NCBI GenBank assembly: GCA_049512335.1
Contig: JBEKXE010000014.1
Location: forward strand, 1-43,466
Direction: 5' to 3'
DNA length: 43,466 nt
DNA from: Lustribacter sp049512335
GTDB taxonomy: Bacteria > Vulcanimicrobiota > Vulcanimicrobiia > Vulcanimicrobiales > Vulcanimicrobiaceae
Translations under genes and position numbers: made by a program
Notes under the pieces: model-generated
Database searches by the model: none
What the model was told of the DNA's origin: nothing
Seen by the model: the letters and a program-made list of their open reading frames with translations, nothing else
In this document: positions 23,917 through 31,939 of the stretch, piece after piece
How the letters are laid out: each line of letters opens with the position of its first letter
How positions within the stretch are numbered: the first letter of the stretch is position 1

Positions 23917-24468
23917 ATGAAGTGGGTAACGCGAGACTTCGTTCATTTAGATCGGGTGGCTTCGCCATGGTTGATCAAACGCTTCATCGATCGCGATGCC
24001 GTCTTCGTGTTCGTACCTTGGGGCGAGGGACCCCGACCTGAAGTTGCGATCCCCTTCGCGCTTCCCGGCGCAGAACTCGGGCCGCACGATACCGCGGGTA
24101 GCACGTTTCGCAAACTGCTAATGAAGTATCGCCTTGATGACCCCGCGCTCGACGCGCTTGCTCGGATCATCGAAGCCGGGATCGACTACGTGTTGCACGA
24201 TGTGCAGCCTGAAGGAAGCGCGCGGACCGCGCTTGGACTCCTCGCGATCTCCGAGGGAACGATGCTGCTCGAAGACGACGATGCTGCCATCATCGCCCGC
24301 AGCCTACCCCTCTACGACGCGCTCTACGCCTACCTCACGGCGCACCACCTCGCGCAGGCGAAAGGTACGCCGCTGCCGGCGGATGAGGGGCTCGGCCCGA
24401 CGCGGCCCACGCGCTATTTGCGCGAGCTGCTTACGGAAGCGGGGAAGCGCGGCGTACCGGGTTCGTGA
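23917..24468 (+). CDS. ChrB C-terminal-domain protein (chromate-resistance family)
   Basis: This 183-aa protein begins RDFVHLDRVASPWLIKRFID, the hallmark of the ChrB C-terminal (PF09828-type) domain, and continues with PWG...IPFALPGAELG and STFRKLLMKYRL. In chromate operons ChrB senses or reduces chromate; free-standing copies are common and their role is less clear. Start ATG 23917 follows GTGAGG; an upstream in-frame start at 23845 is less likely. The 3' end overlaps the FAH gene on the other strand by 38 bases. No ChrA transporter is in view. Confidence 0.82.
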   Translation: MKWVTRDFVHLDRVASPWLIKRFIDRDAVFVFVPWGEGPRPEVAIPFALPGAELGPHDTAGSTFRKLLMKYRLDDPALDALARIIEAGIDYVLHDVQPEGSARTALGLLAISEGTMLLEDDDAAIIARSLPLYDALYAYLTAHHLAQAKGTPLPADEGLGPTRPTRYLRELLTEAGKRGVPGS

Positions 24469-25390
24469 GGACGCCGATCCCGCCGGCGCGCACGTCAACT
24501 CGATCGCCGTCACGCATGAATACCTTCGGGTCGCGGCCGTACCCGACGCCCGACGGCGAACCCGTCGTGATCACGTCACCCGGTTCGAACCGGTAAAATT
24601 GCGAATAATACGCGATCAGCTTACGCACGCTGAAGACCAGGTCGCTGGTGTTCGCCGATTGCATGACCGTGCCGTTGAGCAAGGTTGCAAGTTCGACGTT
24701 CTCGGGATCGGGGATCTCGTCACGCGTCACCAGGGCCGGACCCATCGGGCAGAATGTCGGAAACTGCTTGCCGAGTAAGTTTTGTTCCCACGCGAGGATC
24801 GGTCCCATTACGCCGGTTGCGCTAAACACCGGCGCGACCCAATCGCGCGCGGAAACGTCGTTGATCAAAGTGTAGCCGGCGACGTAGTCGAGCGCATCGC
24901 GTTCGGAAATGTTGTGACACGTACGGCCGATCACTGCGCTAAATTCCCCCTCCCAGTCGACCATGTCGGGGTGCGATTGCGGCAGTACGATCGCCTCGCC
25001 CGAGCCGATTAGCTGCGCGACGTTTTTGGTGAACGCGGTCGGCGCCGCGGGAACGGGCGTGTTCATCTCGCGCAGATGCGCGTGGTAGTTTAGTCCGCAC
25101 GAGAGAATCAGGCCGGGGTCAGTGATCGGCGCGCGGAGACGAGCGCCGTCGCGCGCGATCAGCGCTCCCATTTCGCGTAAGCGCTCGGCGAGGGCCGGCC
25201 GCGTGGCGACCTCATCCGCGACGCGCCGGACGAGATCGAGCGCCGCTTCGCCCGCTTCGAGCATGCCGCGGACCGTCGACGGGATCAGGCGCGCCGGGCG
25301 GATTGCGCTACGACACCGGGCGAATGCGAGGATCTCCTCGCCGATGACGACGCCGGCCCCGCGTTCCGCGGCCAGCGTAACGAGCTGCAC
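24431..25390 (-). CDS. Fumarylacetoacetate hydrolase (FAH) family protein
   Basis: This 319-aa protein begins at GTG 25390. The C-terminal catalytic domain carries CGLNYHAHLREMN, the metal glutamates in DWEGEFSAVIG, INDVSARD, and GDVITTGSPSGVGYGRDP. Members cleave C-C bonds in acyl-pyruvates or hydrate 2-oxo-pent-4-enoates during aromatic breakdown. The first ~75 residues look like the FAH N-terminal domain. It is the last gene of a leftward run from 30794, 12 bases after the VOC gene. Confidence 0.9.
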   Translation of the reverse strand: MQLVTLAAERGAGVVIGEEILAFARCRSAIRPARLIPSTVRGMLEAGEAALDLVRRVADEVATRPALAERLREMGALIARDGARLRAPITDPGLILSCGLNYHAHLREMNTPVPAAPTAFTKNVAQLIGSGEAIVLPQSHPDMVDWEGEFSAVIGRTCHNISERDALDYVAGYTLINDVSARDWVAPVFSATGVMGPILAWEQNLLGKQFPTFCPMGPALVTRDEIPDPENVELATLLNGTVMQSANTSDLVFSVRKLIAYYSQFYRFEPGDVITTGSPSGVGYGRDPKVFMRDGDRVDVRAGGIGVLTNPVRRASPLP

Positions 25391-25402
25391 TGACCCGTGC
25401 GC

Positions 25403-25891
25403 TTACCGCTCGACGCCGGGCCGCGCGAAATTGCGATCCATGTGACCCTTACCTTCGAGGTCTCCCATCTCGAAGATCCATGAATAGCCGCCTTGCGGAT
25501 TCGTCAGGATCTCCCAGCAGTTCTCATCGGCGTCCCAAAAATAAAAGCTGTACGTTCCGTGCTGGAGGACGGGTTTGCTGATCTTGTACAGCCCCCACTT
25601 TTCGGCTTGCTCGCATGCGATGCGGTGCGCGGCGTCGACTTCTTCTTTGGTTTCAACGTCCAGCCCGTTGTGGTTGAGGAACGGCATCTCCTCAACGCCC
25701 TTCGATTGAACGACGGCGTACACATGGTTTCCGCCAAGGCGCACCATCAATGAAACGGGGCTGGTCCGATGGACTTCAAGGCCGAAGAATTCCTCGTAGA
25801 ACTTTCGGGTACGATCGAGATCCTTGGAAGCCAGCGTCCCGTGCGAGAGGAAGTTGAGCTTGAGAGCCGGCTGCTTGCTGACCTGTGTCAT
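25403..25891 (-). CDS. VOC-family (glyoxalase/dioxygenase-like) protein
   Basis: This 162-aa protein has the beta-alpha-beta-beta-beta modules of the vicinal-oxygen-chelate fold. H17 in FLSHGTLASKDLDRTRKFYEEFFG starts module 1; module 2 carries HGTYSFYFWDADENCWEIL with its histidine and the terminal glutamate ligand. Start ATG 25891 is fixed by AGGAGG 8 bases upstream; the longer frame to 25948 is not needed. Paired with FAH it would fit meta-cleavage of an aromatic ring followed by hydrolysis, but this is inference. Confidence 0.88.
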   Translation of the reverse strand: MTQVSKQPALKLNFLSHGTLASKDLDRTRKFYEEFFGLEVHRTSPVSLMVRLGGNHVYAVVQSKGVEEMPFLNHNGLDVETKEEVDAAHRIACEQAEKWGLYKISKPVLQHGTYSFYFWDADENCWEILTNPQGGYSWIFEMGDLEGKGHMDRNFARPGVER

Positions 25892-25969
25892 AACCGCTGC
25901 CTCCTGGGAGTGGAACGATTTTCCAGATTTCGCCGCCGAAAGCAGCATTCCGTTGCCATAGTAGCCCCG

Positions 25970-27001
25970 TCAACGGGCGAGGCCGATGAGTTTGGTGGCT
26001 TCGGTTGCGAGGGATGTGTCGACGACGCGGTCGACCGTGATGTCGCCGCCTTCGATAAAGCCCTGGGCTTTGTAAAAGGCGAGGTCGGCGCGCATCGAGG
26101 CGAGGTTGAGCCGGCCGTTCGGGTCGGCGCTGGTCGGCGTCGTGCGCATCACGAGAGCTTGTGGTACGCCGGTCTGGGTCGAGATGAGCTGGCTGACTTC
26201 TTGACCGATCGGGCCGTCGAACCGGCCGTTCTTCAAAGCCTGGCGATAGTACCGTACGCCTTTGAGAAATCCGGCGAGGTAGCGCACGATCACATCGCGC
26301 CGGGAATTGATCAGCGTAGCCGAGCAGAGCACGCACGACACTTCCTGATCCGGATAGAACTGATCGTTCCCCATGATCGCGACGGCCACACCGCTCTCGA
26401 CGGCGAGGGTCGCGAACGGCTCGATCGTGAGCGCTCCATCGATCGCGCCGTTCTCTAGCGCGATCGCGTGTTGCGAGTACGGGAGCACGGTGCGCTGCAC
26501 GTCGCTGTAGGCAATGCCCGCCATCGCCGTGAGCCGCGCCATCTGGCACGCACTCGAACTCGCCTTGGCGGCGCCGGCGATCGTCATCCCCTTGAGGTCC
26601 TTGATCGTCTTGAACCGCCCGCTCTTCACCAGATCCGCCCGGATCAAAAGTTTCGACCAGCCGTAGCCTTTTGGATCGGTCGAGGCATCGGCGACCGCGC
26701 GTATGTCGATGCCGCGAATGACCGCGTTGTACAAACTTGCCGCCGGCGCACCCGCGCCGACGTCGAGGCCGGTTGACGATAACAGCGGCATCATCACCTC
26801 GCTCGACGTGAACCTGACCGGTTCGATCTTGATCCCGTGATCGCGAAAGTATCCTTTGCTGTCGGCGATGTAGTTCGGCGCGTCGCTACCGATCCCGAGG
26901 ACGCCGACTCGAACGGTCGTGAGGTCCTGCGCGCCCACGGACCGTGCCGCGAGCGAAATTGCGCCGGCAGCGACGCTGCCGACGAACGGTGCACGTTTCA
27001 T
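25970..27001 (-). CDS. ABC substrate-binding protein, NitT/TauT type (SBP-4)
   Basis: This 343-aa protein has a signal peptide to about residue 24 (RSVGAQD). IADSKGYFRDHGIKIEPV, DVGAGAPAASLYNAV, LKGMTIAGAAKAS and GAIDGALTIEP are binding-protein blocks. It differs from the SBP-1 group (longer, different C-terminus). Coupled by ATGA to the CoA-transferase gene upstream and 78 bases before the VOC gene, so it belongs to the same operon. An unusual feature for a binding protein is a run of Cys (ACQM, SCVLCS). Confidence 0.86.
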   Translation of the reverse strand: MKRAPFVGSVAAGAISLAARSVGAQDLTTVRVGVLGIGSDAPNYIADSKGYFRDHGIKIEPVRFTSSEVMMPLLSSTGLDVGAGAPAASLYNAVIRGIDIRAVADASTDPKGYGWSKLLIRADLVKSGRFKTIKDLKGMTIAGAAKASSSACQMARLTAMAGIAYSDVQRTVLPYSQHAIALENGAIDGALTIEPFATLAVESGVAVAIMGNDQFYPDQEVSCVLCSATLINSRRDVIVRYLAGFLKGVRYYRQALKNGRFDGPIGQEVSQLISTQTGVPQALVMRTTPTSADPNGRLNLASMRADLAFYKAQGFIEGGDITVDRVVDTSLATEATKLIGLAR

Positions 27002-28137
27002 GCTTCACTCCGCTTTCTCAGGTAGCGTTCGGTATCGGCGCCGAGTTCGGGCGCAGCGCTCTCGATCGTGACGGGGGTGTCGCTCAAGCGCACCGGGCTG
27101 CCCACCACGGTTACGGAGCCCCGCTTGGGATGCGGCAACGTCCGCTTGAGCCGCAGCTCCAAGACTTGCGGATCGTCGAAGACTTCCTGAAAGTTGTTGA
27201 GCGGACCGCACGGCACGTCGTTCTTGCGCAGCAGTTCGAGCCACGTGTCGCGGGGTTTCGTGCGGAAGATGGCGCCCAGTTCGGCGTTCAGTGCATCGTA
27301 GTTCTTGGTGCGTGCGGGCCGCGTGGCGTAGCGTTCGTCGGTCGCCATTGCCTCGGCGCCGGTGGCCGCGAGCAGTCCCTCCCAGAACTTCGGCGGCGAC
27401 GAAAGGTGCACGACGAACGGCTTGCCGTCGGCGGCCACGAACGTGAACACCTGCGCCTGGTGCGTGCGCGTCGCGCGGCTGGGCGGTTTGCCCTCGCCTT
27501 CGAAAAAGTTGGCGGCGTTCTCGGCCAGAAACGCAATCGAGGATTCGAGCAGCGACGTCTCAACATGCTGACCGCGGCCCGTCCGTTCGCGCGCCAGGAG
27601 CGCCGCGAGCACGCCGTAGCAGGCGAAGATCCCGGCCAGATGATCCGAGAGCGATATCCCCATCGGCTTCGGATCGTCCATCTCCGTGAGCAGGCTGAGC
27701 AAACCGCTCATGCCCTGGCCAACGGTATCGTAGCCGGGGAAGTCGCGATACGGCCCCTCGTTGCCGAAGCCCGTGATCGATGTGTATACGAGGCGCGGGT
27801 TGAGTTCGTGCACGTCATCGTAGCCGAGCCCGCTGCGCTCCAGCGTGCCGGGACGAAAGTTCTGGACGAGCACGTCGGCATCGGCGATCAAACCGCGCAG
27901 CATCTCGACGTCGCCGTTGTTCTTGAGATCGAGCACGACGCTCTTCTTGTTGCGGTTCAGCGAGCCGAAGGTCGCGCTGTATTCGACCTTGCCCCAGCCC
28001 CGGAACGGATCGCCGCCGTTGGGGCCTTCGATCTTGATCACGGTCGCGCCGAGATCGCCCAGCAGCATTGCCGCGTAGGGACCGCTCACGTAGTTCGCGA
28101 TCTCGAGGACCGTCACACCGCCAAGCGCGCCGCTCAC
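26998..28137 (-). CDS. CaiB/BaiF (class III) CoA-transferase
   Basis: This 379-aa protein has the family opening VLEIANYVSGPYAAMLLGDLGATVIKIE, then NRNKKSVVLDLK, the DVLVQNFRPG turn and GYDTVGQGMSGL with the catalytic aspartate. Class III enzymes move CoA between acyl acids. GTG start, overlapping the DUF35 gene by 4 bases. Next to a thiolase-fold protein and DUF35, it probably activates an acid for CoA-dependent C-C cleavage or condensation. Confidence 0.93.
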   Translation of the reverse strand: MSGALGGVTVLEIANYVSGPYAAMLLGDLGATVIKIEGPNGGDPFRGWGKVEYSATFGSLNRNKKSVVLDLKNNGDVEMLRGLIADADVLVQNFRPGTLERSGLGYDDVHELNPRLVYTSITGFGNEGPYRDFPGYDTVGQGMSGLLSLLTEMDDPKPMGISLSDHLAGIFACYGVLAALLARERTGRGQHVETSLLESSIAFLAENAANFFEGEGKPPSRATRTHQAQVFTFVAADGKPFVVHLSSPPKFWEGLLAATGAEAMATDERYATRPARTKNYDALNAELGAIFRTKPRDTWLELLRKNDVPCGPLNNFQEVFDDPQVLELRLKRTLPHPKRGSVTVVGSPVRLSDTPVTIESAAPELGADTERYLRKRSEA

Positions 28138-28547
28138 GAACGCCGCTCGAATTTCGGAATCAGATAGCCGTCGCGCTGGTCGTCATACACGACGCGCACC
28201 GGCATCTCACACGTCACCTCGGCGATCGGCAGGTTGACGATATTCGAGATGATGCGCGGCCCCTCGTCGAGCTGGACGACCGCGACGACGTAGGGCACCT
28301 TGTCCTTGAACGCCGGATGATAGACGCGATGATAGACGACGAACGAGTAGATCTTGCCGTGGCCGCTCATCTCGGTCCACGTGAAGGCCGTCTTTTCGCA
28401 CGTGCCGCAGGCGACCGTCGGCGGAAAGCTGATCGTTCCGCAGGCGTCGCACTTGGGCATCAGCAGCTTACGTTCTTGGACCCCGGCCCAGAACGGCTGC
28501 GTCTCGATCGACGGCTGCGGCAGCGGTAGAAGCGTCCGGTCGTTCAT
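28134..28547 (-). CDS. Zn-ribbon/OB-fold (DUF35) partner protein
   Basis: This 137-aa protein has a rubredoxin-like zinc knuckle with C33-X2-C36 and C47-X2-C50. An OB-fold follows (GKIYSFVVYHRVYHPAFKDKVPYVVAVVQLD). Such proteins bind acyl-CoA and form complexes with thiolase-fold enzymes, as ChsH2/Ltp2-type aldolases do. The gene lies directly after the thiolase-fold gene with a 1-base overlap (TGATG), as expected for complex partners. Confidence 0.92.
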   Translation of the reverse strand: MNDRTLLPLPQPSIETQPFWAGVQERKLLMPKCDACGTISFPPTVACGTCEKTAFTWTEMSGHGKIYSFVVYHRVYHPAFKDKVPYVVAVVQLDEGPRIISNIVNLPIAEVTCEMPVRVVYDDQRDGYLIPKFERRS

Positions 28548-29704
28548 CAGGCACGTCCCAACAACAGGCTCGAGTGACAGACGGTGTTGCCGCCGTGCCC
28601 GCTGACGAGCGCGATCTGCGCGTCCTTCACCTGCCGGGCGGGCTCGTACTGATGACGCAATTGCCGCACGCCTTCCACGATCTGCAGCATGCCCTCGACG
28701 TGGGCCTCGGAGAGCTGACCGCCCGAGGTGTTCGTCGGTAGCGCCCCGCCGAGTTCGAGCGCACCCGACGCGACAAATGGTCCGCCCTCGCCTTTCTTGC
28801 AGAACCCGTAGTCCTCGAGCTGCGCGACGACCATCCCGGTAAAGCAGTCGTAGATCTGCGCCGTGCTCACATCTTGGGCCGACAGTCCGGCCATCTTATA
28901 GGCCTGCTCGCCGCTCTGCTTTGCCGCCAGGCGGATCATGTGATCTTCGACGAGCCAGCCGCGCGTGTTGTTAAACGTGCCGAATCCCTTGATGACGACC
29001 GGCGGCTGCTTGAGCGTCTTCGCACGTTCGACCGAGGTCACGATCACGGCGCCCGCGCCGTCGCTCACCAAGCTGCAGTCGTACAAGCCGTACGGTTCCA
29101 CCACCATGCGCGCGTTGAGGTAGTCATCCATCGTGAGCGGCTTCTTCATGACAGCGTTGGGGTTGCGCAGCGCGTGCTCGCGAAACGCCATCGCGACGCG
29201 ACCGAAATGCTCGCGCTTCGTGCCGAATTCGTACATGTGGCGCTGCGCGCCGAGCGCGTGCGTTCCGGGCGCCCCGAAGTAGCCGTACTCCGGCGCGAAC
29301 TCCTTGGGGAGCTGATCGTCCGGCACCAGCTCCATCTGCGTGCGCGACCCTTCGGTCGCGTGCGTGCGCGTCCAGCTGTTGCGGCCGTAGCCGGTGATCA
29401 CGGTCGTCGCGAGGCCGGCGTCGATCGCCATGCAGGCCAGCGCGACGGCCAGGATCTGGCTCGCGCCGCCGTTGTCGAGCGAGGTGCTGAAGCGCACGTC
29501 GATGCCGAGCCGCGCGCCGATGCGCTGGTGGTGGGTGTAAATGTCGTCGGCGCCGCGCGACACGATGCCGTCGATGTCGCTGACCTTCAGCCCCGCGTCG
29601 TCGATGGCGCGCCGCATGGCCTGCTCGAGCAGGTAGAGCGAGTCCTTTCCGGTGCGGCCCAGGTCGCTCGTCGCGGTCCCGACGATCGCGTACTTATCGC
29701 GCAC
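28547..29704 (-). CDS. Thiolase-fold protein (SCP-x/Ltp2-like), probably not a classical thiolase
   Basis: This 385-aa protein has the thiolase layout with GVSTA-like strands, SDGAGAVIVTS, YDCFTG (285-290) and the late PTNTSGGQLSEAHVEG (from 323). Where classical thiolases have the nucleophile (C-x-SG near residue 80), this protein reads LDNGGASQIL with no cysteine. Together with a DUF35 partner that resembles Ltp2-type retro-aldolases of sterol side-chain breakdown. A synthase-type or accessory role is possible. GTG start at 29704, overlapping the flavin monooxygenase gene by 11 bases. Confidence 0.88.
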   Translation of the reverse strand: MRDKYAIVGTATSDLGRTGKDSLYLLEQAMRRAIDDAGLKVSDIDGIVSRGADDIYTHHQRIGARLGIDVRFSTSLDNGGASQILAVALACMAIDAGLATTVITGYGRNSWTRTHATEGSRTQMELVPDDQLPKEFAPEYGYFGAPGTHALGAQRHMYEFGTKREHFGRVAMAFREHALRNPNAVMKKPLTMDDYLNARMVVEPYGLYDCSLVSDGAGAVIVTSVERAKTLKQPPVVIKGFGTFNNTRGWLVEDHMIRLAAKQSGEQAYKMAGLSAQDVSTAQIYDCFTGMVVAQLEDYGFCKKGEGGPFVASGALELGGALPTNTSGGQLSEAHVEGMLQIVEGVRQLRHQYEPARQVKDAQIALVSGHGGNTVCHSSLLLGRA

Positions 29705-30794
29705 TGCGCAGCCCCTTTGCTTCGAGCCGCGGGAAGATCTCGTCGTTGTACCAGTGCACCTCGTCGGCGTAGTGCGGGCTCGTCATCCCGATGCCGGTGA
29801 AACCGATGCTGCTGATCAGTGCGAGCTGTTCGGCAATTTCGTCCGGGCTCCCGATGCACGCGAAGCCGCCGCTGGTCGTCGCGTAGCGGGTGCGCAGCGC
29901 GTCGCGCTCCTCCGTCGTCTTCACGTCCTTCAGGCGGCCGCGCATGCGCAGCATGTTGTCGACGGCTTCCCAATCGGCTTGCTCGACGCACAGGTAGTGG
30001 TGGTATTCCTCGGCTTCTTTGCGGGTGGCGCGGCAGAGCACGGTGCCGTTCGTGTAGACTTGAATCTGCCGGCCGACGTCGTTTGCGGCTTGTTTGAGCG
30101 CCGCCACCTCGTTCGTAGCCCGGGCGAGCGAGTCCTCATCGAAGCCGTAGCTCGCGGCGGTGAAGAGCGCATCGCAGTTGCGCAGCGCGAACGCCCGGCC
30201 GGCCTCGGAGATCGCCGCGTTCATGATCAGCGGGTTCGTGTCCCCATACGGTTTGGGTTTGGCGCGGACGCCGTGGAGATGATAGAACTCACCCTCGAAA
30301 TCGAAGTCGTTCTCGGCCCACGTGCGCTTGAGGGCATCAATCCACTCCTGCGCCTGCTCGTAACGGCCGCTGTGATCTTTTTGCTCTATCCCGAACATGC
30401 TGAACTCGTCTTCGTTCCAGCCGGCCACGATGTTGAGACCGAACCGGCCGTGGCCGACCTGATCGGCCGTCACCATTTGTTTGGCCGCAATGACCGGATG
30501 AAACAACGGCACGTGCACGGTACCGAACACGTTGATCCGCTTCGTCGCAGCGAGCAAGCCGGTAGCCCAGGTGATCGTTTCGAACGATGTCCCGGCGTAA
30601 TCCGTCGCGCCGCCGTAACCTTTCCAGCGCCCGATCGGCAGCAGAAAATCCATCCCTGCCTCGTCGGCGAGTTGCGAGGCGCGCAGGTTGTCGTCCCAGC
30701 TAGCCGACCAGCGTTCCTTGGCGAGCGTGATATAGCGCCCGGAGGAGCAGTTCTGTCCGAAATAGCCGATTTTTAGGGTATTGTCGTTGCCCAT
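29694..30794 (-). CDS. LLM-class flavin-dependent monooxygenase (luciferase/SsuD/RutA-like), paralogue 1
   Basis: This 366-aa TIM-barrel flavoprotein contains IGRWKGYGGATDYAGTSFE, FGTVHVPLFHP, GHGRFGLNIVAGWNEDEF and KPKPYGDTNP in the order of the SsuD/SfnG/RutA group. These enzymes use reduced FMN and O2 to open rings or release sulfite. The start is ATG 30794; a longer frame would run under the divergent SBP-5 gene. It heads the seven-gene leftward operon down to 24431. About half of its residues match the paralogue at 34100 in the blocks cited. Confidence 0.92.
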   Translation of the reverse strand: MGNDNTLKIGYFGQNCSSGRYITLAKERWSASWDDNLRASQLADEAGMDFLLPIGRWKGYGGATDYAGTSFETITWATGLLAATKRINVFGTVHVPLFHPVIAAKQMVTADQVGHGRFGLNIVAGWNEDEFSMFGIEQKDHSGRYEQAQEWIDALKRTWAENDFDFEGEFYHLHGVRAKPKPYGDTNPLIMNAAISEAGRAFALRNCDALFTAASYGFDEDSLARATNEVAALKQAANDVGRQIQVYTNGTVLCRATRKEAEEYHHYLCVEQADWEAVDNMLRMRGRLKDVKTTEERDALRTRYATTSGGFACIGSPDEIAEQLALISSIGFTGIGMTSPHYADEVHWYNDEIFPRLEAKGLRSAR

Positions 30795-30888
30795 CGAGGC
30801 GCGGCTCGAGACCGGTTGGAGCGTCGTCTTCACGTTGGCGTGTCCGGGGTCGCGGGCCACGGCTCCTCCAAAGGAGAAGGAACGCGTC

Positions 30889-31821
30889 ATGAATCGACGC
30901 ACGGCACTGGGACTCGTCGGCGCGGCCGCGTCCATAAGCGCGTTGACCGTTCATCCCGCGCGCGCCGACGACACGATGCGCCTGGCCGCACCGGCGCTCG
31001 ACGCAACGGCTTTGATGTTTTACGCCAACGATCAGAACTATTTCAAGAACGCCGGTCTGACCGTCGATCTTCAAGCGATGGCGAACGGCGAAGCCGTGAC
31101 GCTGGCAATTGCGGGCGGCGCGGTCGACATCGGCTGCTCCGAGGCGGTATCGCTGATCCTGGCGTACAAAAAGGGAATTCCGATCACGTTGATCGCGGCC
31201 GGCGGGGTGCAAACGCCCACCGCGGCGACCGGATTGCTCTTCGCGCGTAACGACCTCAATGCCAAGACCGGTGCCGACTTCAACGGCAAGACGGTCGCGG
31301 TGGTTGGGCTCAACGGCTTCGCGCAATACGGCACGCAGAACTGGATCGACAAGAACGGCGGCGATTCGAAGACGGTGAAGTTCGTCCAGTTCGCCGGCGC
31401 GCAGATCGGGGTCGCGTTACAGGACGGCCGGATCGACGGCGCCTTCGTTCCGGAACCGTTCGTTTCCGCAACCAAGAAGGTCGCGCACGCCGTCGCCAAC
31501 TCGATGGCCGCCATCGCGCCGACCTTCGTCTCGAGCGCCCACTTCACAACGGTCCCGTACGCGCGGGCTCACGCCGACGAGATTCGCAAGTTTCAAGCCG
31601 CGTTGGCCAAAGCGGCTGACTGGGCGAACGCCAACACCGATCAAACCGCGCTGATCTTGGAACGGGTCGCCCGCGTGGCGCCGGACGTCGTCAACGCGTC
31701 GGTGCGTGCGCACTACGGCGCCGCACTCACGCCCGCACTCGTCCAGCCCATGATCGATGTCGCTGCCAAATACGGCGGCTTCCCGAGTTTTCCGGCCAGC
31801 GAGATGATCTTCCGCGCGTAA
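30889..31821 (+). CDS. ABC substrate-binding protein, SsuA/TauA type (SBP-5)
   Basis: This 310-aa paralogue of SBP-1 has GEAVTLAIAGGAVDIG, KTVAVVGLNG, WIDKNGG, GRIDGAFVPEP, VQPMIDVAAKYGGFPSFPASEMI, all at matching positions. The N-terminus MNRRTALGLVG...HPARA looks like a Tat rather than a plain Sec signal. Start ATG 30889 has AAAGGAGAAGG just upstream. It is divergent from the flavin monooxygenase gene with 94 bases between starts, which probably hold both promoters. Confidence 0.9.
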   Translation: MNRRTALGLVGAAASISALTVHPARADDTMRLAAPALDATALMFYANDQNYFKNAGLTVDLQAMANGEAVTLAIAGGAVDIGCSEAVSLILAYKKGIPITLIAAGGVQTPTAATGLLFARNDLNAKTGADFNGKTVAVVGLNGFAQYGTQNWIDKNGGDSKTVKFVQFAGAQIGVALQDGRIDGAFVPEPFVSATKKVAHAVANSMAAIAPTFVSSAHFTTVPYARAHADEIRKFQAALAKAADWANANTDQTALILERVARVAPDVVNASVRAHYGAALTPALVQPMIDVAAKYGGFPSFPASEMIFRA

Positions 31822-31939
31822 GCTTCTTCGCGCGTAACGGGCATCGGTACGCTTTGCGTCGTAAAACCCGTCATGGTGTCCAATTAGCGACGACGCGGCG
31901 GTAGGCCGGCGTAACGTCGCCAAATACTTCTTCGGCTTC

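Noticed and set aside
23917..24468. Chromate-resistance operon
   Set aside because: Only a ChrB C-terminal-domain protein is present; no ChrA transporter or regulator, so chromate resistance is not supported.
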